DNA of 64,000 nt from Stachybotrys elegans (GCA_020746835.1 JAGPNK010000008.1:1178001-1242000); one strand, 5' to 3'; counted from the first letter of the stretch, positions 52,934-64,000 are shown. The notes: generated from the sequence alone by a model not told the origin. Translations and numbers: made by a program.

Positions 52934-53918
52934 ATGAAGTTTTCGCTCGCCCTGCTCGGCGTTGTCGCCGAGCTCGTGTCGGGCCACTACATCTTCGACA
53001 CCAACATCATCAATGGTGCTGCCCAGACGCCCTGGAGGTACATCCGTGGCACCACGCGCGGCACCACCTACAATCCCATCAAGTTCTCCTCCAACCCTGC
53101 CCAGGACATCCGTGACAACTCGCACGCCGATGGTCCGGATATCCGCTGCAACCAGGGCGCCTTCTCCACTGCCGGCCGCACTGATGTGCTGACCGTCAGC
53201 GCCGGCTCCGAGGTCCGCTTCCGCCTGGCCTACGGCGCCAGGATGGAGCACCCTGGTGAGTGATGGCAACCGTGTTCTGTTGTGACATTGATGACGAGAA
53301 TGAGTTGCTGACAAGAGATGTGCAGGACCTGGTATGGTCTACATGTCCCGTGCCCCCGGTGACAACGTCAAGGCCTATGACGGTTCGGGAGACTGGTTCA
53401 AGATCTTCCAGGAGGGCGTCTGCAACTCGGGCGGTGACTTCACCACCACAGCTTGGTGCACCTGGGGCCGTGATTGGATCGCCGCCACGATCCCCCGCGA
53501 CACCCCCAACGGCGAGTACCTCGTCCGCGTCGAGCACATCGGCGTCCACCGCAGTCATGTCAATCAGCCCGAGCACTACACCTCGTGCATGCAGGTCAGG
53601 GTCATCAATGGAGGCAACGGCACCCCTGGCCCCATGGTCCGCTTCCCCGGCGCCTACCGTGCCAGCGATCCCTATGCCAACTTCAGTGTCTGGAACGGCC
53701 ACCGTAGCTTCCCCTTCCCCGGCCCGGCTGTCTGGTCCGGTGGTGGCGGCTCCGGAGGCGGTGGAGGTGGAGGTGGAGGTGGTGGCGGCGGCGGCGGCGG
53801 CGGTGGTGCTTGTGCCGCCATGTACGGACAGTGTGGTGGCAACGGATGGACTGGTCCAACTTGCTGCTCGGCTGGAACCTGCAGGGCAACGAACGAATGG
53901 TACTCGCAGTGCACTTAA
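52934..53918 (+). CDS. AA9 lytic polysaccharide monooxygenase with CBM1
   Basis: Two exons, 52934-53255 and 53326-53918 (70-nt intron, phase 1), give 304 residues. The signal peptide [17 protein letters not shown] leaves His18 as the mature N-terminus ([11 protein letters not shown]). The second copper-brace His is His106 in [16 protein letters not shown], and the axial Tyr192 lies in [22 protein letters not shown] and [18 protein letters not shown] are further AA9 blocks. A linker of about 20 glycines (from about residue 273) leads to a C-terminal CBM1 cellulose-binding module with [19 protein letters not shown] and YSQC. The secreted enzyme oxidatively cleaves cellulose, or a related glucan, with copper and a reductant. 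The position usually held by Gln two residues before the axial Tyr is Glu190 here. Confidence 0.94.
53742..53809 (+). repeat. GGN repeat encoding a poly-Gly linker
   Basis: An imperfect ggt/ggc/gga array that codes an almost pure glycine linker between the AA9 domain and CBM1. Confidence 0.85.
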
Positions 53919-56246
53919 GCCTCTGCGGGTGTTGATGGACCTCGGCCAGAGGCTTTGGCTCCTCAGATGTCTTCCACAGTGAAGACGGTACATTCAGCAC
54001 ATAACAGACGGGACCCGAGGCTTGCCTCTTGTCAATTGGGGTCCTCGTATATAGCATTCTATTCAGAAAGTCGGCGCCGACTGGCGATGACAAAGTACAT
54101 AAGACGTCAGGTGTTTACTTGCAAGAGACGTTTTCTTTCAATACATGAATTTGCTATACAGACATCAGCACGCCCTGAAGTGACCACAGCATCATTCAGG
54201 CCATCACGACTGAGGTATAGTGTACTATGGCACAATAAAAGTGCGGAATTAGGCCTTCAAACCTTGGCCTGGCTGATGCCGAACTCGGTAAGTAGTTGAT
54301 GATTGTTCAGGGTTGCTTCGGATTGCCAAGTCTCTTGAAGGAGCCGCATGTATTTAGGGGCGTTTCATCGCTTCGTGCCCTGGATTATAGAAAGACATGT
54401 TACTCGTTGTTATAGGAGGTATTGCCAGGTTGTGCCTTATATATAGAGTCCCCTGTAATGTCTTTGTGAAACACTGATATCATGGTGATGGTGAGAGGTT
54501 TGGTCGGAAATGAGAGCACGCTCCGTTGCACAAGGGGTAACTGTCCAGGAAATACGGCGTTTATGATTTGAGTCGAGTCGAGTCAAACCGTGGATCAAAG
54601 CGTCTGTGCAACGGAACAGTGCGATTTTGCGATGTGTTGGATATCAACACCTGCCTATAGTGCAGTATCATTGGTGACCATAGGGCGGCGGTAGTGGGTA
54701 GCAAGGACGGGTATGTTGGGAGACGGAGTGGTTGGACGGCACTTGATATATGTAGTGTAGAATATAAGCATGGACTGTTGGGACGTTGGCCTCTCAACCT
54801 GGCTCTGTGCACACAGCAGGGGATGTTTCAGGTTTCGCGGATCCAGGTACGACTTGGCCCATGTCGGCACGGGAAAAGGTGATGACAGAAGACGGTATGA
54901 CAGATGAGGCTCATCCTTGCGCATGCCGAGCCAAGACAAGGTCAAAGCAATGGAATGGCCGTTGAACCAGAGTTTGGTAGCTGTCATCCGGGGACGGCGC
55001 CGGACAATGGACAGGCCAGGACGCGACAAGGGATATAGTGCCCGCCGGGGCATTTAGGATACCCTGCGCGATAGTACCAGAGGGCGGGCACTGTGTGATG
55101 TGCACATGATGGATGCAGAGCATATGGGCCCGGGTGCGACAAGAGGCGTGTTTCAATAGCTGAGCGAGAGTTAATGAGGTGACAAATTAGGAATGTTTCA
55201 CGGCAAGACAGGGCGAGTCAGTTGCGTGAGCCTGCCGGGTCTAGAAGGAAGTGGAAATATTGGTGATGGCGGGCATGCATCATGGTGACGACTATTGCCC
55301 GTCAGCGAAGCGCATGAAGAGCCGGCCATTGACGAGCGGCGTCCAGTGCGCCGAGAACAGACAAACAAGCCCATCGTCGGCATGGCAGCGGCGTCAAGCA
55401 TAATCGAGATGGATGTCTCGGGCATCGCCTATAGCATGGCCAATAATTCAGACAGGCGGCTGACCTGACGTTGCATGCGCTTTGATGTCTGTGGGAGTCC
55501 CTCTTTTGCTGTCACCAATGGCGAATGGCGGTTGACCAATCTGAGCAGCGGGTGGTTGCGCGCATTTGGGCGCCCGAGCCAAGAAACCCCTGGCCCGCGC
55601 TTCTACATAGTACCAGCCTACCGCCGCCCAGTGGCCAGCGACCAGCCAATGGCAGCCAGCGACCACCCAATGGCGCCAGAAGTGCCTGATTAATCTCCCC
55701 TTGGCCCCTGGAGGCCTTCAGGGGTCCTCCCTCGCCCATCCCGAATCCCTGCTCCCTGTTGCTGCTCCTGCTCCTGCTCCCTGCTCCCTGCCTCGGGGTC
55801 CTTCCACGCCTTCTTCCATTTATCCACCCCATCCATCCGCCACTCTCCTCCTTCACGATGCGGGTGTTTTGAAAACGCCATTCTTGATATTTGGTCTTGC
55901 GGCGCGCGACCGACGGTGACGGACGGCGACTTACTTTGCATCGGCGGCAACGACACGACCTCGACGGCGCACATCCATTCCTTCGTTCCTTGATTCTTCG
56001 TTGGCGATAATTTCAATTTCACTCCAGCACGCCATCTGCGCACTATCGATTCGCTTCATTCTAACTCCGCCGCGACTTTCTCTTCGCCCGTCTCGTCTCG
56101 TCTCGCCTTCACTCCTTACTTGCTCGTGTCCTTTTGATCCTGATGGACCGACTCGCATAACTGCTGCCTTGCACTCTCTTCTCGTCCATCCTTTACCTTA
56201 ATAGCATTTACTTCAGTCGCTCCTTCAATTCCCCTCAGCGGCCAAA
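53919..56246. other. 2.3-kb gene-free stretch
   Basis: Downstream of the AA9 gene there is AT-moderate DNA with only short frames. From about 55600 onward come short GC-rich repeats (cagccagcgaccacccaatgg-type at 55635-55680; ctgctcctgctccctg at 55757-55795), then a CT-rich promoter/leader for the plus-strand gene at 56247. I see no RNA gene. Confidence 0.45.
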
Positions 56247-59028
56247 ATGGTCTCCCTCTTCGGCCTCAAACTTGGGGGCGACCGCAAGAAGTCCCTGTGA
56301 GTTCTCCCCCGCCGCTTCTCCTCGTCCTGCCCGTCGCTAACATCCCCTCCAGCTCTAAAGCGTCCAAGCCCGCAGAACCAAAGAAGCGCATCGATCAGAA
56401 CACTCTTGGCGAGGGCCAATACTTTGGCCGAGATCTTCCCCGTCCGCAACCCCTCGGCACCCGCCCCGGCACCTCAGCCTCGAGTCGAGGCCCCGTCATG
56501 TGGAATGCGCCTTACGCAGGACCCATCGGTGCGACATCCATGGTCGACCTCTCTATGCCAGCGCCTGGTCGAAAGGAAAGCTTCAACAGCTTGCGCGCCC
56601 CCAACCCCTCCGGCATCACCTACTTCAGCAACGGCAGCGGCATCAGCCTCGCCCTCCCTCCGCCTCCAAGCATGCTGGGAATTAGACCCGGCACGCCCAC
56701 CAGGCCAGGCACTCCAGGATCAAGAACCAAGGAATGGGTGAATCCGCTCGACGTCCACTTCTGCAGAGATCCCCGGGAAGTCGACCACAGACACGTGCCC
56801 GGCGGTCTGAGGAGCAAGACAGACCGCTGGCCACCGGCTTCGACGCGGATGACATCGACCCATTGACCAAGCCGTCCGACACCATCACACGGGTGGAGTC
56901 GTTCAGCGACAATACTGATGTGCCTGGAACACCTCTCAAGCCGAGACCCGCAAGGAGCGGGAGTGCGAAGAGCGTGCTCACGTACCTAGAACTTGCGAAC
57001 CGGGATGGACGTGCCTCGTCTAGCACAACCAGGGAGAGCTCCAACGAGAGGGAACGGCCTTCCATCAGCTCAACCGGCTACCCATCCCCTCCCAAGTCAT
57101 ACTCAGCTCTCAGCTTTCATGACGAGCCTCGTCTAAGCCGCACCAACTCTCATGCCCCCAGCAACCTTCGCCGTGTCGACACTGCCGAAAGACCCCCTTC
57201 GCCTCCGAGCTCCGCCGAGCTACCAGCAGCTGCCAGTCCAGATTCGCGCATTAGCGACGAGCAATGGAACGGTCCCGTAATTCGCAACGTCCAAGCAAAG
57301 CGTGATACCCTGACCTACCACCCTCCCAAGAGACGGAGCTTCACCATGGAAGTCCAGCAGTTCGACCGGTTCGTTGAGCGGGGAAGGAATGGGTCCTTCA
57401 CGCGAGAGTACGACCACGGCTCGCGCACCGAGGGAATCGACTGGCGTCCCAAGAAGCCTCAGCAAGTAGAAGGGCTTGCAGGAAATTTCGACGCCTTCGA
57501 CTTTGGCGAGAGTGTCAGAACCCCCACAGTTGGCTCCCGGAGAGCCGAAAGCCCAATGGACCCACGCCAGCGTGATCCGAGCCCGGACAAGCCAAGAGGT
57601 AGAAGGAGGCCCAGTCCTACAGGATCCGCGACGCACGATGAGTCTCGACCTGGCCCGAGAAGACCAAGCCCGCCCATGAGGTCAGCCACGCAGCTTCAGG
57701 AAACATCTCCGTTCGATAGCAACGAAAGCCCCGTCGACCCCACCAAGAGGAACCCCTGGGCCAAGGATTCCATCCTCAACCGCGACAGACCTCGCATCTA
57801 CGCAGATCGGCCTCGCACGGCACCCGGGCCTGGACCTGCTCTGCCTACCGGCCTTACCCCGCCACCACCACCCCCTAACCTCGCTCAGAGGCGTGCTGGA
57901 CCTCCTCGTTCTGCGGCTGGCATCCGCCCTGGGAATTCACACGACCCAGACGCTGCTGTCTTTGAGGGACTCGGCCCTCGTCCGGCCGACTCAGCATTGC
58001 GCAGGTTCGAATCGCGAGATGACGCCAACCCGCGCTCGCGATCCCGGGCACCTCCTCCCCAACCGCTGTCCCTGCGATCCCACTGGGATAGCATGAAGGA
58101 AGAGAAGCCACACATGAAACCCGCATCCACCCCTCATGGCCCGCCTATTGCTGAAACTAACTACATGCGCACTGGAAATGAGCGGCCACCTCTGCCCCCA
58201 GGAGATCTTCCTACGCCACCCACCCAGGACACGCCAACTGATCGTCCTCTCTCTAGCCCCTTCAATAGGCCTCCAATGGCGGGTGACTTTCCCAAGTCCA
58301 AGGGCCTGCCACGCGGGCGTCGACCGGATCCTCTCCACCTCGATCAGAGCCAGGTTGCTCCCCCGCCTCTCAGCTCTGCGTCCTCGCGATGGCGCGCTTG
58401 GCCCTCTCCTGGGTTTCTGGGGCGTACCGATTCGCCGACTTATCAGCAGCAGCAAGATGCTGTGGAGGCACAGGGATACTCGCTCCCCAACTGGGATGAA
58501 TTCGACTCGGTGCGCGACCGTCACCAGTCGGCCATCCCGGCTCCTCTCTCTCCCCTGCGCGGAGAAGTTCCGGGGCTGACTTGGTACGCGTCCTCCTCGC
58601 CTTGGTCGCCGTCCTCGTCATCCTTTACCTCGACCACAGCACCTCGCCTGCCAAGCCCGACGTTCCCTTCGTTGGAGAAGTCCATTTCAAGTACAAGCGC
58701 ACAGCTTGCCAAGTCGTTTGAGCTTTTCTACGACGAGCCAGCGCCCAACGACCGCGATGCGCAGCGCCACCAGCCCCTTATCTCACCAGTGCTCGGAAGT
58801 TTCCCCATGCCGCGGGAGCCGGAACCGGAGCCGGAACGAGAACGCTCAAGGGAGCCGTCGTCGAATCGACAGACACTTCGAATCGACGCGCAAAAGGCAC
58901 CGCCGAGACCTGCTCCCGTGGCGGTGCCACCGTCGGCCAAGGGTGTCAAGAACCCTTTGCCGGCGGAATTTGCAGGTGCTCCGGGATCCCCTACGCTCGG
59001 CAGGGAGTTTCACGTGAACTTCATCTAA
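56247..59028 (+). CDS. disordered Pro/Ser/Arg-rich hypothetical protein with an internal frame break
   Basis: Exon 1 (56247-56296, MVSLFGLKLGGDRKKSL) is followed by a 56-nt intron (56297-56352, GTGAGT...CAG) and an exon starting SKASKPAEPKKRIDQNTLGE. This frame stays sensible to about 56760 (RTKEWVNPLDVHF), but the next sensible stretch (RSEEQDRPLATGFDADDID onward, to the stop at 59028) is in another frame. The switch lies within 56734-56866, where both are open. The whole product, about 900 residues, is low-complexity with no catalytic domain. It contains conserved islands such as RRSFTMEVQQFDRFVERGRN and a C-terminal GSPTLGREFHVNFI. Function unknown. The break may be an assembly indel or a real frameshift. 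Confidence 0.65.
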
Positions 59029-59498
59029 AGCCACTCATTTCACATTTTCTTGATTTTGTATAAACCAGGGGAGCTACCCCGACTATTTCGTACACATTTT
59101 TTTACAACCACATTATATGTTTAGGGGAGTAGGGCGTTGGATTTTTATATCCATGAAGGTATACAGGATGAGGGATGACCACTACTACACTACGTTTTGT
59201 ATATGAAGGAAGTATTTAGTATAGACCGGTCACCATGGCCATGCGATGACTGAGCATCATGTAATATTTAAAATAAATGATAATGTGTTACCGCTGGCCT
59301 GATAGTCTACTCGACTAGAGAAACCATTGAGCAGTGCTGCCTTTCCAAGCTTTTCCTGGTCCATTCATATTTACTACTTATACACACCAGGCCCTACAGT
59401 ACGCTCTGTTTTCCATAAGAGTTGTGTTTTTCCCATTCACCCAAGAACGCCATATACCCAGAAAGTGCCATTCCCCCTTTTCCTGATCAACCCCCATT
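59029..59498. terminator. convergent 3' region
   Basis: AT-rich 3' DNA between the disordered protein gene (+) and MET2 (-). Probable polyadenylation signals such as aataaatgataatg at 59272. No gene seen. Confidence 0.5.
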
Positions 59499-61030
59499 TC
59501 AGTCCAGGAACATGCGCAGATTGCCACCAATGTGCTTCAGATCCAGCAGGAACGTGTCATGGCCGAAAAGACTCATCTCCTCGCTCAACTCCATATGTGT
59601 GACATTGCGGTTGCCTCCCAGGCGCAGAGACTCGGCCACCTCGCGCTGCTGCCACGCGGGGAAGAGGATGTCGCTGGCCACGCCCATGACGAGCGTGGGG
59701 GTGTCGCGGAGCGCGGATAGGCCGAGGATGAGGTCCTCGGGGGGCGGGTGGTGCCGGGCGGCGTGATGGGGGCCGACGTGTCGGGGGCGGAGCCGGGCTG
59801 CTCCTCGTAGGGCTTGTCCGGGAGGGTGAGGCTGCACTGCATGTCCTGGGAGTAAAGTGCGGCACCGGTCTTCTCGTTATCAGCGCGGCGCTGCATGGTG
59901 GCTACCTGGTTCTCGCGGCCGAGATCGAAGAGGTCCATAGCCTTGCTGACGTATAGGAGGCTGTTGGGGTCGTAGTTTAGGCACCACTTCTCGCCGGCGT
60001 GGTCGAGGTACGTCTCGATGAGGAAGTCGGGGCACAGGGCGGGCGGCTTGCTTGGGTCGGCACGCCTGCGGCCGAAACGCTGCTCCCACTCGGGCCCGGA
60101 GCGGTAGGTGACGGTGGCGATCTCGCGGGCGAGCTTCATGCCGGCGTGGGGCGGGACCTTGCCGTAGTAGAAGCCGCGGTTCCAGTTGGGGTCCATCATG
60201 AGCACCTGGCGCTGGGTGTGCCGCATGGCGATGCTGTAGGGGTGGCTGCGGGCGCAGCCGCTGATGGAGACGATGCGGCCGACGCGCGAGGGGAAGAGCA
60301 CGCCGGCGGCGAGGGACTGCATGCCGCCCATGCTGGAGCCGACGCTGGCGTAGAGCTTGTCGACGCCGAGGGAGTCGAGCAGGCGGAACTGGGCGCGGAC
60401 CATGTCCTGCATCGTCAAGATGGGGAAGCGCGTGGCGTAGCGCTCGCCGTTGCCCGGGTCGATGCTGCTGGGGCCCGTCGAGCCGTAGCACCCGCCGATG
60501 ACGTTTGTGCAGATGACGTGGTACTTGTCCGTGTCGAGGGGCGCGCCGGGGCCGATGAACTTCTCCCACCAGCCGGGCTTGGGATTCGCCTCGGTCGAGT
60601 GGGCGTGCGACGAGGCCGACAGGCCCGTGTGCAGCAGGATGACGTTGGACCTGTCGTCGTTGATGCGGCCCCAGGACTCGTAGGCGATGGTGAACTCGGG
60701 CAGGCGGCCGCCCCAGTCGAGGAGCAGCGGCTCCTTGCAGTGGAAGGTGAGCGTCGCGCCCGAGGTGTAGTCGGGCTCCGGGCCGGAGGAGGAGGCGGCC
60801 CCGAGGGTGGCGGAGCGGGTTTCTAGGGCGTCGAGGCAGGGGAACGCCATGGCCGGGTTGGAGGCGGCGCCCGAGGCGGCGGACGGCGAGGCATGGAAGC
60901 GTCGGCGCGGCTGGTGCTGCGGGAGCTGGGACGTTGCGGCGGGACGGAAGGGCGAGCGAGGGCTCGGGGCCGACGAGGAGGAAAGAAGGCGGCGGGCGGG
61001 CGCCGCGATTGGCCTGTGAAGCTTCTTCAT
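59499..61030 (-). CDS. MET2: homoserine O-acetyltransferase (Met2), frame break near the 3' end
   Basis: Transfers acetyl from acetyl-CoA to homoserine in methionine synthesis. The main frame (61030 to about 59745) contains the alpha/beta-hydrolase blocks: [43 protein letters not shown], the nucleophile elbow [11 protein letters not shown] (Ser about 232), and [20 protein letters not shown]. The C-terminal part with the catalytic Asp ([20 protein letters not shown]) and His ([16 protein letters not shown]) is in the next frame and ends at 59499. The switch falls at a run of six G on the plus strand (59739-59744), so a one-base homopolymer error is the simplest cause. The N-terminus ([20 protein letters not shown]) looks like a mitochondrial presequence. 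An in-frame Met at 60850 would give a cytosolic form. Confidence 0.88.
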
Positions 61031-61508
61031 GGTGCGATTGGCATGTGTGGGAGGTCAAAGTTCAATACTCGCGGGAGGGGGGGCCATGGAGGTTTAGATA
61101 CGTCGTTTCCCTCTGATCCGATGCTCGCGCCATCGGAGCCCCGTTTGTAAGCAGCTGATGGACGGTACATATTTTTCTCTTCTGTCGTGGTAGCCGTTCG
61201 GCAGCTAACAGGGGCCGCTGGGCGACATCCGCTAGCCGCTATGACGCGATGTCACGTGCTGGACCCTGGGGAAAGCTTGATCTTATCTTTTGGCACTGCT
61301 GATCAGTGCGTAGTGCTGCGGCGGGTTGGTGGGGTTAGGATGGCTTTGACGTCAGGGTGACTGTGGCTCATCGTTCGTTTAAACAGTGGGTTAGAAGGCC
61401 GCGAGTTCCCTAAATCTAGGCACCCGCATAGTATCCTTGGTTCAAAAAGGGCATCTTCTCCTTGGATTATTTGCCCCCCAATTCTACTTTATCCCTTCTA
61501 CCTAGCAC
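61031..61508. promoter_or_regulatory. divergent upstream region of MET2 and the conserved hypothetical gene
   Basis: No ORF of interest. Contains a cacgtg E-box-like site (tgtcacgtgctgg, about 61250). CACGTG is the core bound by bHLH regulators such as Cbf1, which controls methionine genes in yeast; relevance here is inference. Confidence 0.45.
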
Positions 61509-62767
61509 ATGTTTTTTCTGGTCCTGTGCTTCCTCGTAGCCATGGTCCCTCCGTTTCTCATCGCTCGCGAACGCCGCGCGCGCATGCCCGGCCAGCATGT
61601 TCTGCCCGTCCTCCCTCGCCATCCGCTTCCCCCCGCGATCGCTCCCGTTCGAGGCAGGCCAGTTGTCCTTCCCGTCCCTCTGGCAGAATCATCATCATCA
61701 TCCGAGAAGCCTCAGCCCGAGGAGCCTCAGCCTGTGGAGCCGCAGTTCCATCCGTCGCCGGGCGATATCAAGCTGGTCCGGGAGATGCTTTGCGAGTGGA
61801 CGACGATCCCGGTCGATGTTGTTGATGAGATCCTGGACTATGCCGAGTACTGGGCGCACTCGAGCAACGAGATTGACTTTAACCTCGAGCATGGGAGTCA
61901 CTTGAAGATTTCTGGCACATCGCCCAGCAAGAACAAGTTCTTGGTACGCATTCTCACATCTCCTGTACGGGCCTCGCTAACGTACCACAGCTCCGCTCAT
62001 ATCCAGTTGGTCTGACTAATCCCGACGGGCAAAAGCACCTTGCGGACGAGCTCGCCTACGATACCACCGAAGCGCGGCCCTGGCCTCTGACGACCCCGCA
62101 CCAAGACACCTACTTCAACAAGCTTGCCGACTACCAGGCTCCGCCGCTGGAAGCGCCAGTCCGCAAGGTTGTCTTCACCATCAAGAGCAAGGACCAAGGC
62201 TGGGGAGGTCGAGGCCAAGACCATGGAACGTACCAAGGGTCTCATACGTGGTTCGAGGCCGGCCTCGAGAAGTTTGATGCCGCAGATACTTGTGAGTAGC
62301 TGTTGGTTCAGCCACCCAGTGGGATGATGCTAATCCGGAATCCAGGTGACCCCCAATGTGTCTACGACGTTCGGTTTCGATCAACCGAGACAGTTGACCC
62401 GCCCCTTCCCGTCTGTACACTCCGTCCAATCCTACCTCCACTAGAGAAGAGCGAAAACCCAGAGGTCGAGTTTCAATGCAGCCACCCCCTACACGGAGAG
62501 CCCAACGTTGTCATCCAACACAATGTTATGGCAGGCAAAAATATGAAGGAGCACGTCGTGACGTGGTCGTGGCTCGATGACATTAGCCCGGACTCGCCTG
62601 AGGCGGAATCCTTGGCCCAGCAGGGCCGGGGTAAGGCGACGGGTGATGGGTCATTTGTGCGCAACTTGAGAATGGGAGACGTCATTACGGTCTGGGGCAA
62701 GGCGAGGTTCCCCGGATGGATGAATCACGTTGAAAAGGTCAAGATTGATATCTACTGGGCGGTGTGA
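61509..62767 (+). CDS. conserved hypothetical fungal protein (360-385 aa)
   Basis: Three exons, 61509-61943, 61991-62291 and 62346-62767, with phases 0 and 1. The first ATG gives a hydrophobic N-terminus (MFFLVLCFLVAMVPPFLIA), which could be a signal anchor. The in-frame ATG at 61584 gives a soluble 360-residue protein. Core motifs are PGDIKLVREMLCEWTTIP, VDVVDEILDYAEYWAHSS, ARPWPLTTPHQDTYFNKLAD, KVVFTIKSKDQGWGGRG and QHNVMAGKNMKEHVVTWSW. The end is a beta-rich block (MGDVITVWGKARFPGWMNHV, KVKIDIYWAV). I associate this architecture with an uncharacterised fungal family; no function is known to me. Removing both introns restores a continuous, protein-like sequence. Confidence 0.8.
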
Positions 62768-63150
62768 GCAGGGAATAGGCCGGCGTTGTGCAAGTCTACT
62801 ATTACAATTCCTTTGACACGACAAGCAATTGGTTTATGATAGTAATGGCGTATCGCGTGTATTATTAGCTTTCGAGAATTTTTAGACAGACTAAAAACAT
62901 CGAATAATGTCATGAGACATGGACGTTTTGCGTTGCATTAATTATGTGGGTTGCTGGAGATGTCCTGCAGGGTAGGCAATTTTGGCAACGCGGGTGGGCA
63001 TTGGAGGATTGACGTCAACCATCATCCAACTCGATGCCATTTATTGCAATGACCACAATAACGAGCGTAATCAGGCATCGCCGCTTCTGTCAGACCCGAA
63101 TTTTGCAATACCCTATATTTTCTTTTGCGCGATCGCGGAACGTCCGTACA
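62768..63150. other. intergenic, nothing recognised
   Basis: 3' region of the hypothetical gene and promoter of the Nudix gene. Short frames only. Confidence 0.4.
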
Positions 63151-64000
63151 ATGTCTGCGTCGTCACACGTAACCCCGGAAGACATACCCGTCCAGCTGCC
63201 TGATGGTCTGTCGCGCGATCAGCTCAACGAGTTCAAACCTTTTACCGTGAGTCAGCTCGCCCACATGCTTCGTCGGATTAAGCTGACGTCGACAGAACTG
63301 GATCGAGACGCTCAAAAGGTCACTCAGCTTGCAGAAGAACCCGTCGCACCCATTTCACGACGATCCGTACGCTCTCCGCCATGTCAATGTACAGTCGTTT
63401 GACCGCTTTGGAGGCGGCCGGCTGGGCTTCGTCAAGATCTCGGCCTCCGTGACAAATTCAGCTGGCGAGAGCCTGCCGGCGATAGCGCTGCTACGTGGGC
63501 CCAGCGTGGCCATGCTGGTGATGCTCATTCCGGACGACGTAGCCCCCGACTCTGAGGAGCGCTACGTCGTGCTTACCGTGCAGCCGAGAATCCCAGCCGC
63601 AAGTCTCGGGCTCGTGGAGCTGCCGGCGGGCATGGTGGACGATGCCGGCAGCTTCAAGGGCGCTGCGGCCAAGGAGATGGAAGAGGAGCTGGGTATCGCG
63701 ATCAAGGAGGATGAGCTTACGTGCCTCAGTGACCTGGCAGCTCCGGAAAAGGAGAGCGAGGAAGGGATTGCGGCAGCCATGTTCCCAAGTCCTGGGGGCT
63801 GCGACGAACACATCACCATCTACAGCCATGAACGGCGGATACCTCGCTCTCAGCTGCAAGAATGGAGTGGCCGGCTTACGGGACTGCGATCTCACGGGGA
63901 GAAGATTACCCTCAAGGTGGCGCCGATGAAGGATCTGTGGAGGGTGGGCGGGCGTGATGCCAAATGCCTGGCTGCGGTTGCACTCTGGGAGGGACTGAGG
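63151..64000 (+). CDS. Nudix hydrolase, partial (cut by the window end)
   Basis: Exon 1 (63151-63246) starts MSASSHVTPEDIPVQLPDGL. A 49-nt intron (63247-63295, GTGAGT...CAG, phase 0) follows, then exon 2 from 63296 runs open to the last base, so 267 codons are visible and the stop is missing. The Nudix box sits at about residues 136-166: GLVELPAGMVDDAG, then AAAKEMEEELGI. It matches G-x5-E-x7-REUXEEXGU with Lys in place of the Arg. Upstream VQSFDRFGGGRLGFVKISA and LVMLIPDD form the family's first strands. Nudix enzymes hydrolyse nucleoside diphosphates linked to another group. Full-length relatives of this shape act on ADP- or UDP-sugars; the substrate here is undetermined. Probably lacks only a short C-terminus. 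Confidence 0.85.

Noticed and set aside
52389..52937. 182-codon frame upstream of the AA9 gene
   Set aside because: Ends within the AA9 start region, overlaps the CT-rich leader and one of the direct repeats, and has no protein-like regions.
56737..56765. 29-nt GT..AG 'intron' that would fix the frame of the disordered protein
   Set aside because: Shorter than any spliceosomal intron expected in ascomycetes, and it would remove a stretch that itself looks coding.
59999..60826. 275-codon plus-strand frame opposite MET2
   Set aside because: Ala/Gly/Val/Asp-only composition, the mirror of the MET2 codons; no domain pattern.
59880..61058. 392-codon frame antisense/alternate to MET2
   Set aside because: It is Arg/Pro/His-rich, the usual shadow of a GC-rich real gene, and overlaps the conserved MET2 frame throughout.
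1..64000. Secondary-metabolite cluster, CRISPR array, tRNA or rRNA genes
   Set aside because: No core biosynthetic enzyme, no regularly spaced repeat array and no tRNA B-box with matching arms was found by eye. A tRNAscan/Infernal run would be the proper test.

Overview
The window is nuclear DNA from a filamentous ascomycete. The best fit is a sordariomycete, possibly Hypocreales; this is inferred from gene style and protein families, not from a marker gene. Genes lie on both strands and many are split by 42-81 nt GT..AG introns. The families include HET, F-box, ULD_2-type ubiquitin-like, ankyrin/CorA-like, a CBM1-tailed AA9 monooxygenase and a vacuolar subtilisin. Several products below are longer than any single open frame because I joined exons by hand.

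Layout. 0-8 kb is accessory and gene-poor. It holds a two-exon secreted eight-cysteine mini-protein (406-667, -), an orphan Gag-like ORF (1257-1967, -), a 105-residue orphan (2950-3267, +), an uncharacterised fungal protein with a broken 3' end (4265-5439, +) and a membrane-protein pseudogene with four in-frame stops (6878-7720, +). 8.4-20.3 kb carries an Asp/Glu racemase, a CxxC acidic protein, a small Cys-rich ORF, a HET-domain protein divergent from an F-box protein, and a long disordered protein. 20.5-25.2 kb has a PAF-acetylhydrolase-like esterase and the vacuolar protease Prb1, followed by 3.3 kb without genes.

28.5-41.6 kb is a conserved housekeeping block: a six-exon BEACH/WD40 protein (Bph1 family, about 2604 aa), the complex I 9.5 kDa subunit, the oligosaccharyltransferase subunit Wbp1 and the splicing factor Isy1. 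41.8-50.6 kb holds a ULD_2-type protein, a fungal hypothetical protein and a nine-exon ankyrin/CorA-like protein with a 15-nt exon. 50.6-52.5 kb is decayed DNA with a CHAT/TPR gene remnant and a diverged direct repeat of about 88 bp. It is followed by the AA9 LPMO (52.9-53.9 kb), a 2.3 kb gap, a disordered protein with a frame break, homoserine O-acetyltransferase (Met2, frame break at a G6 run), a conserved hypothetical and a Nudix hydrolase cut by the window end.

The genes do not form one pathway or a recognisable biosynthetic cluster: no PKS, NRPS or terpene synthase core is present. The notable material is gene decay, unusual exon structures and uncharacterised fungal protein families in the accessory stretches. 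I did not find a convincing wholly new multi-gene system.
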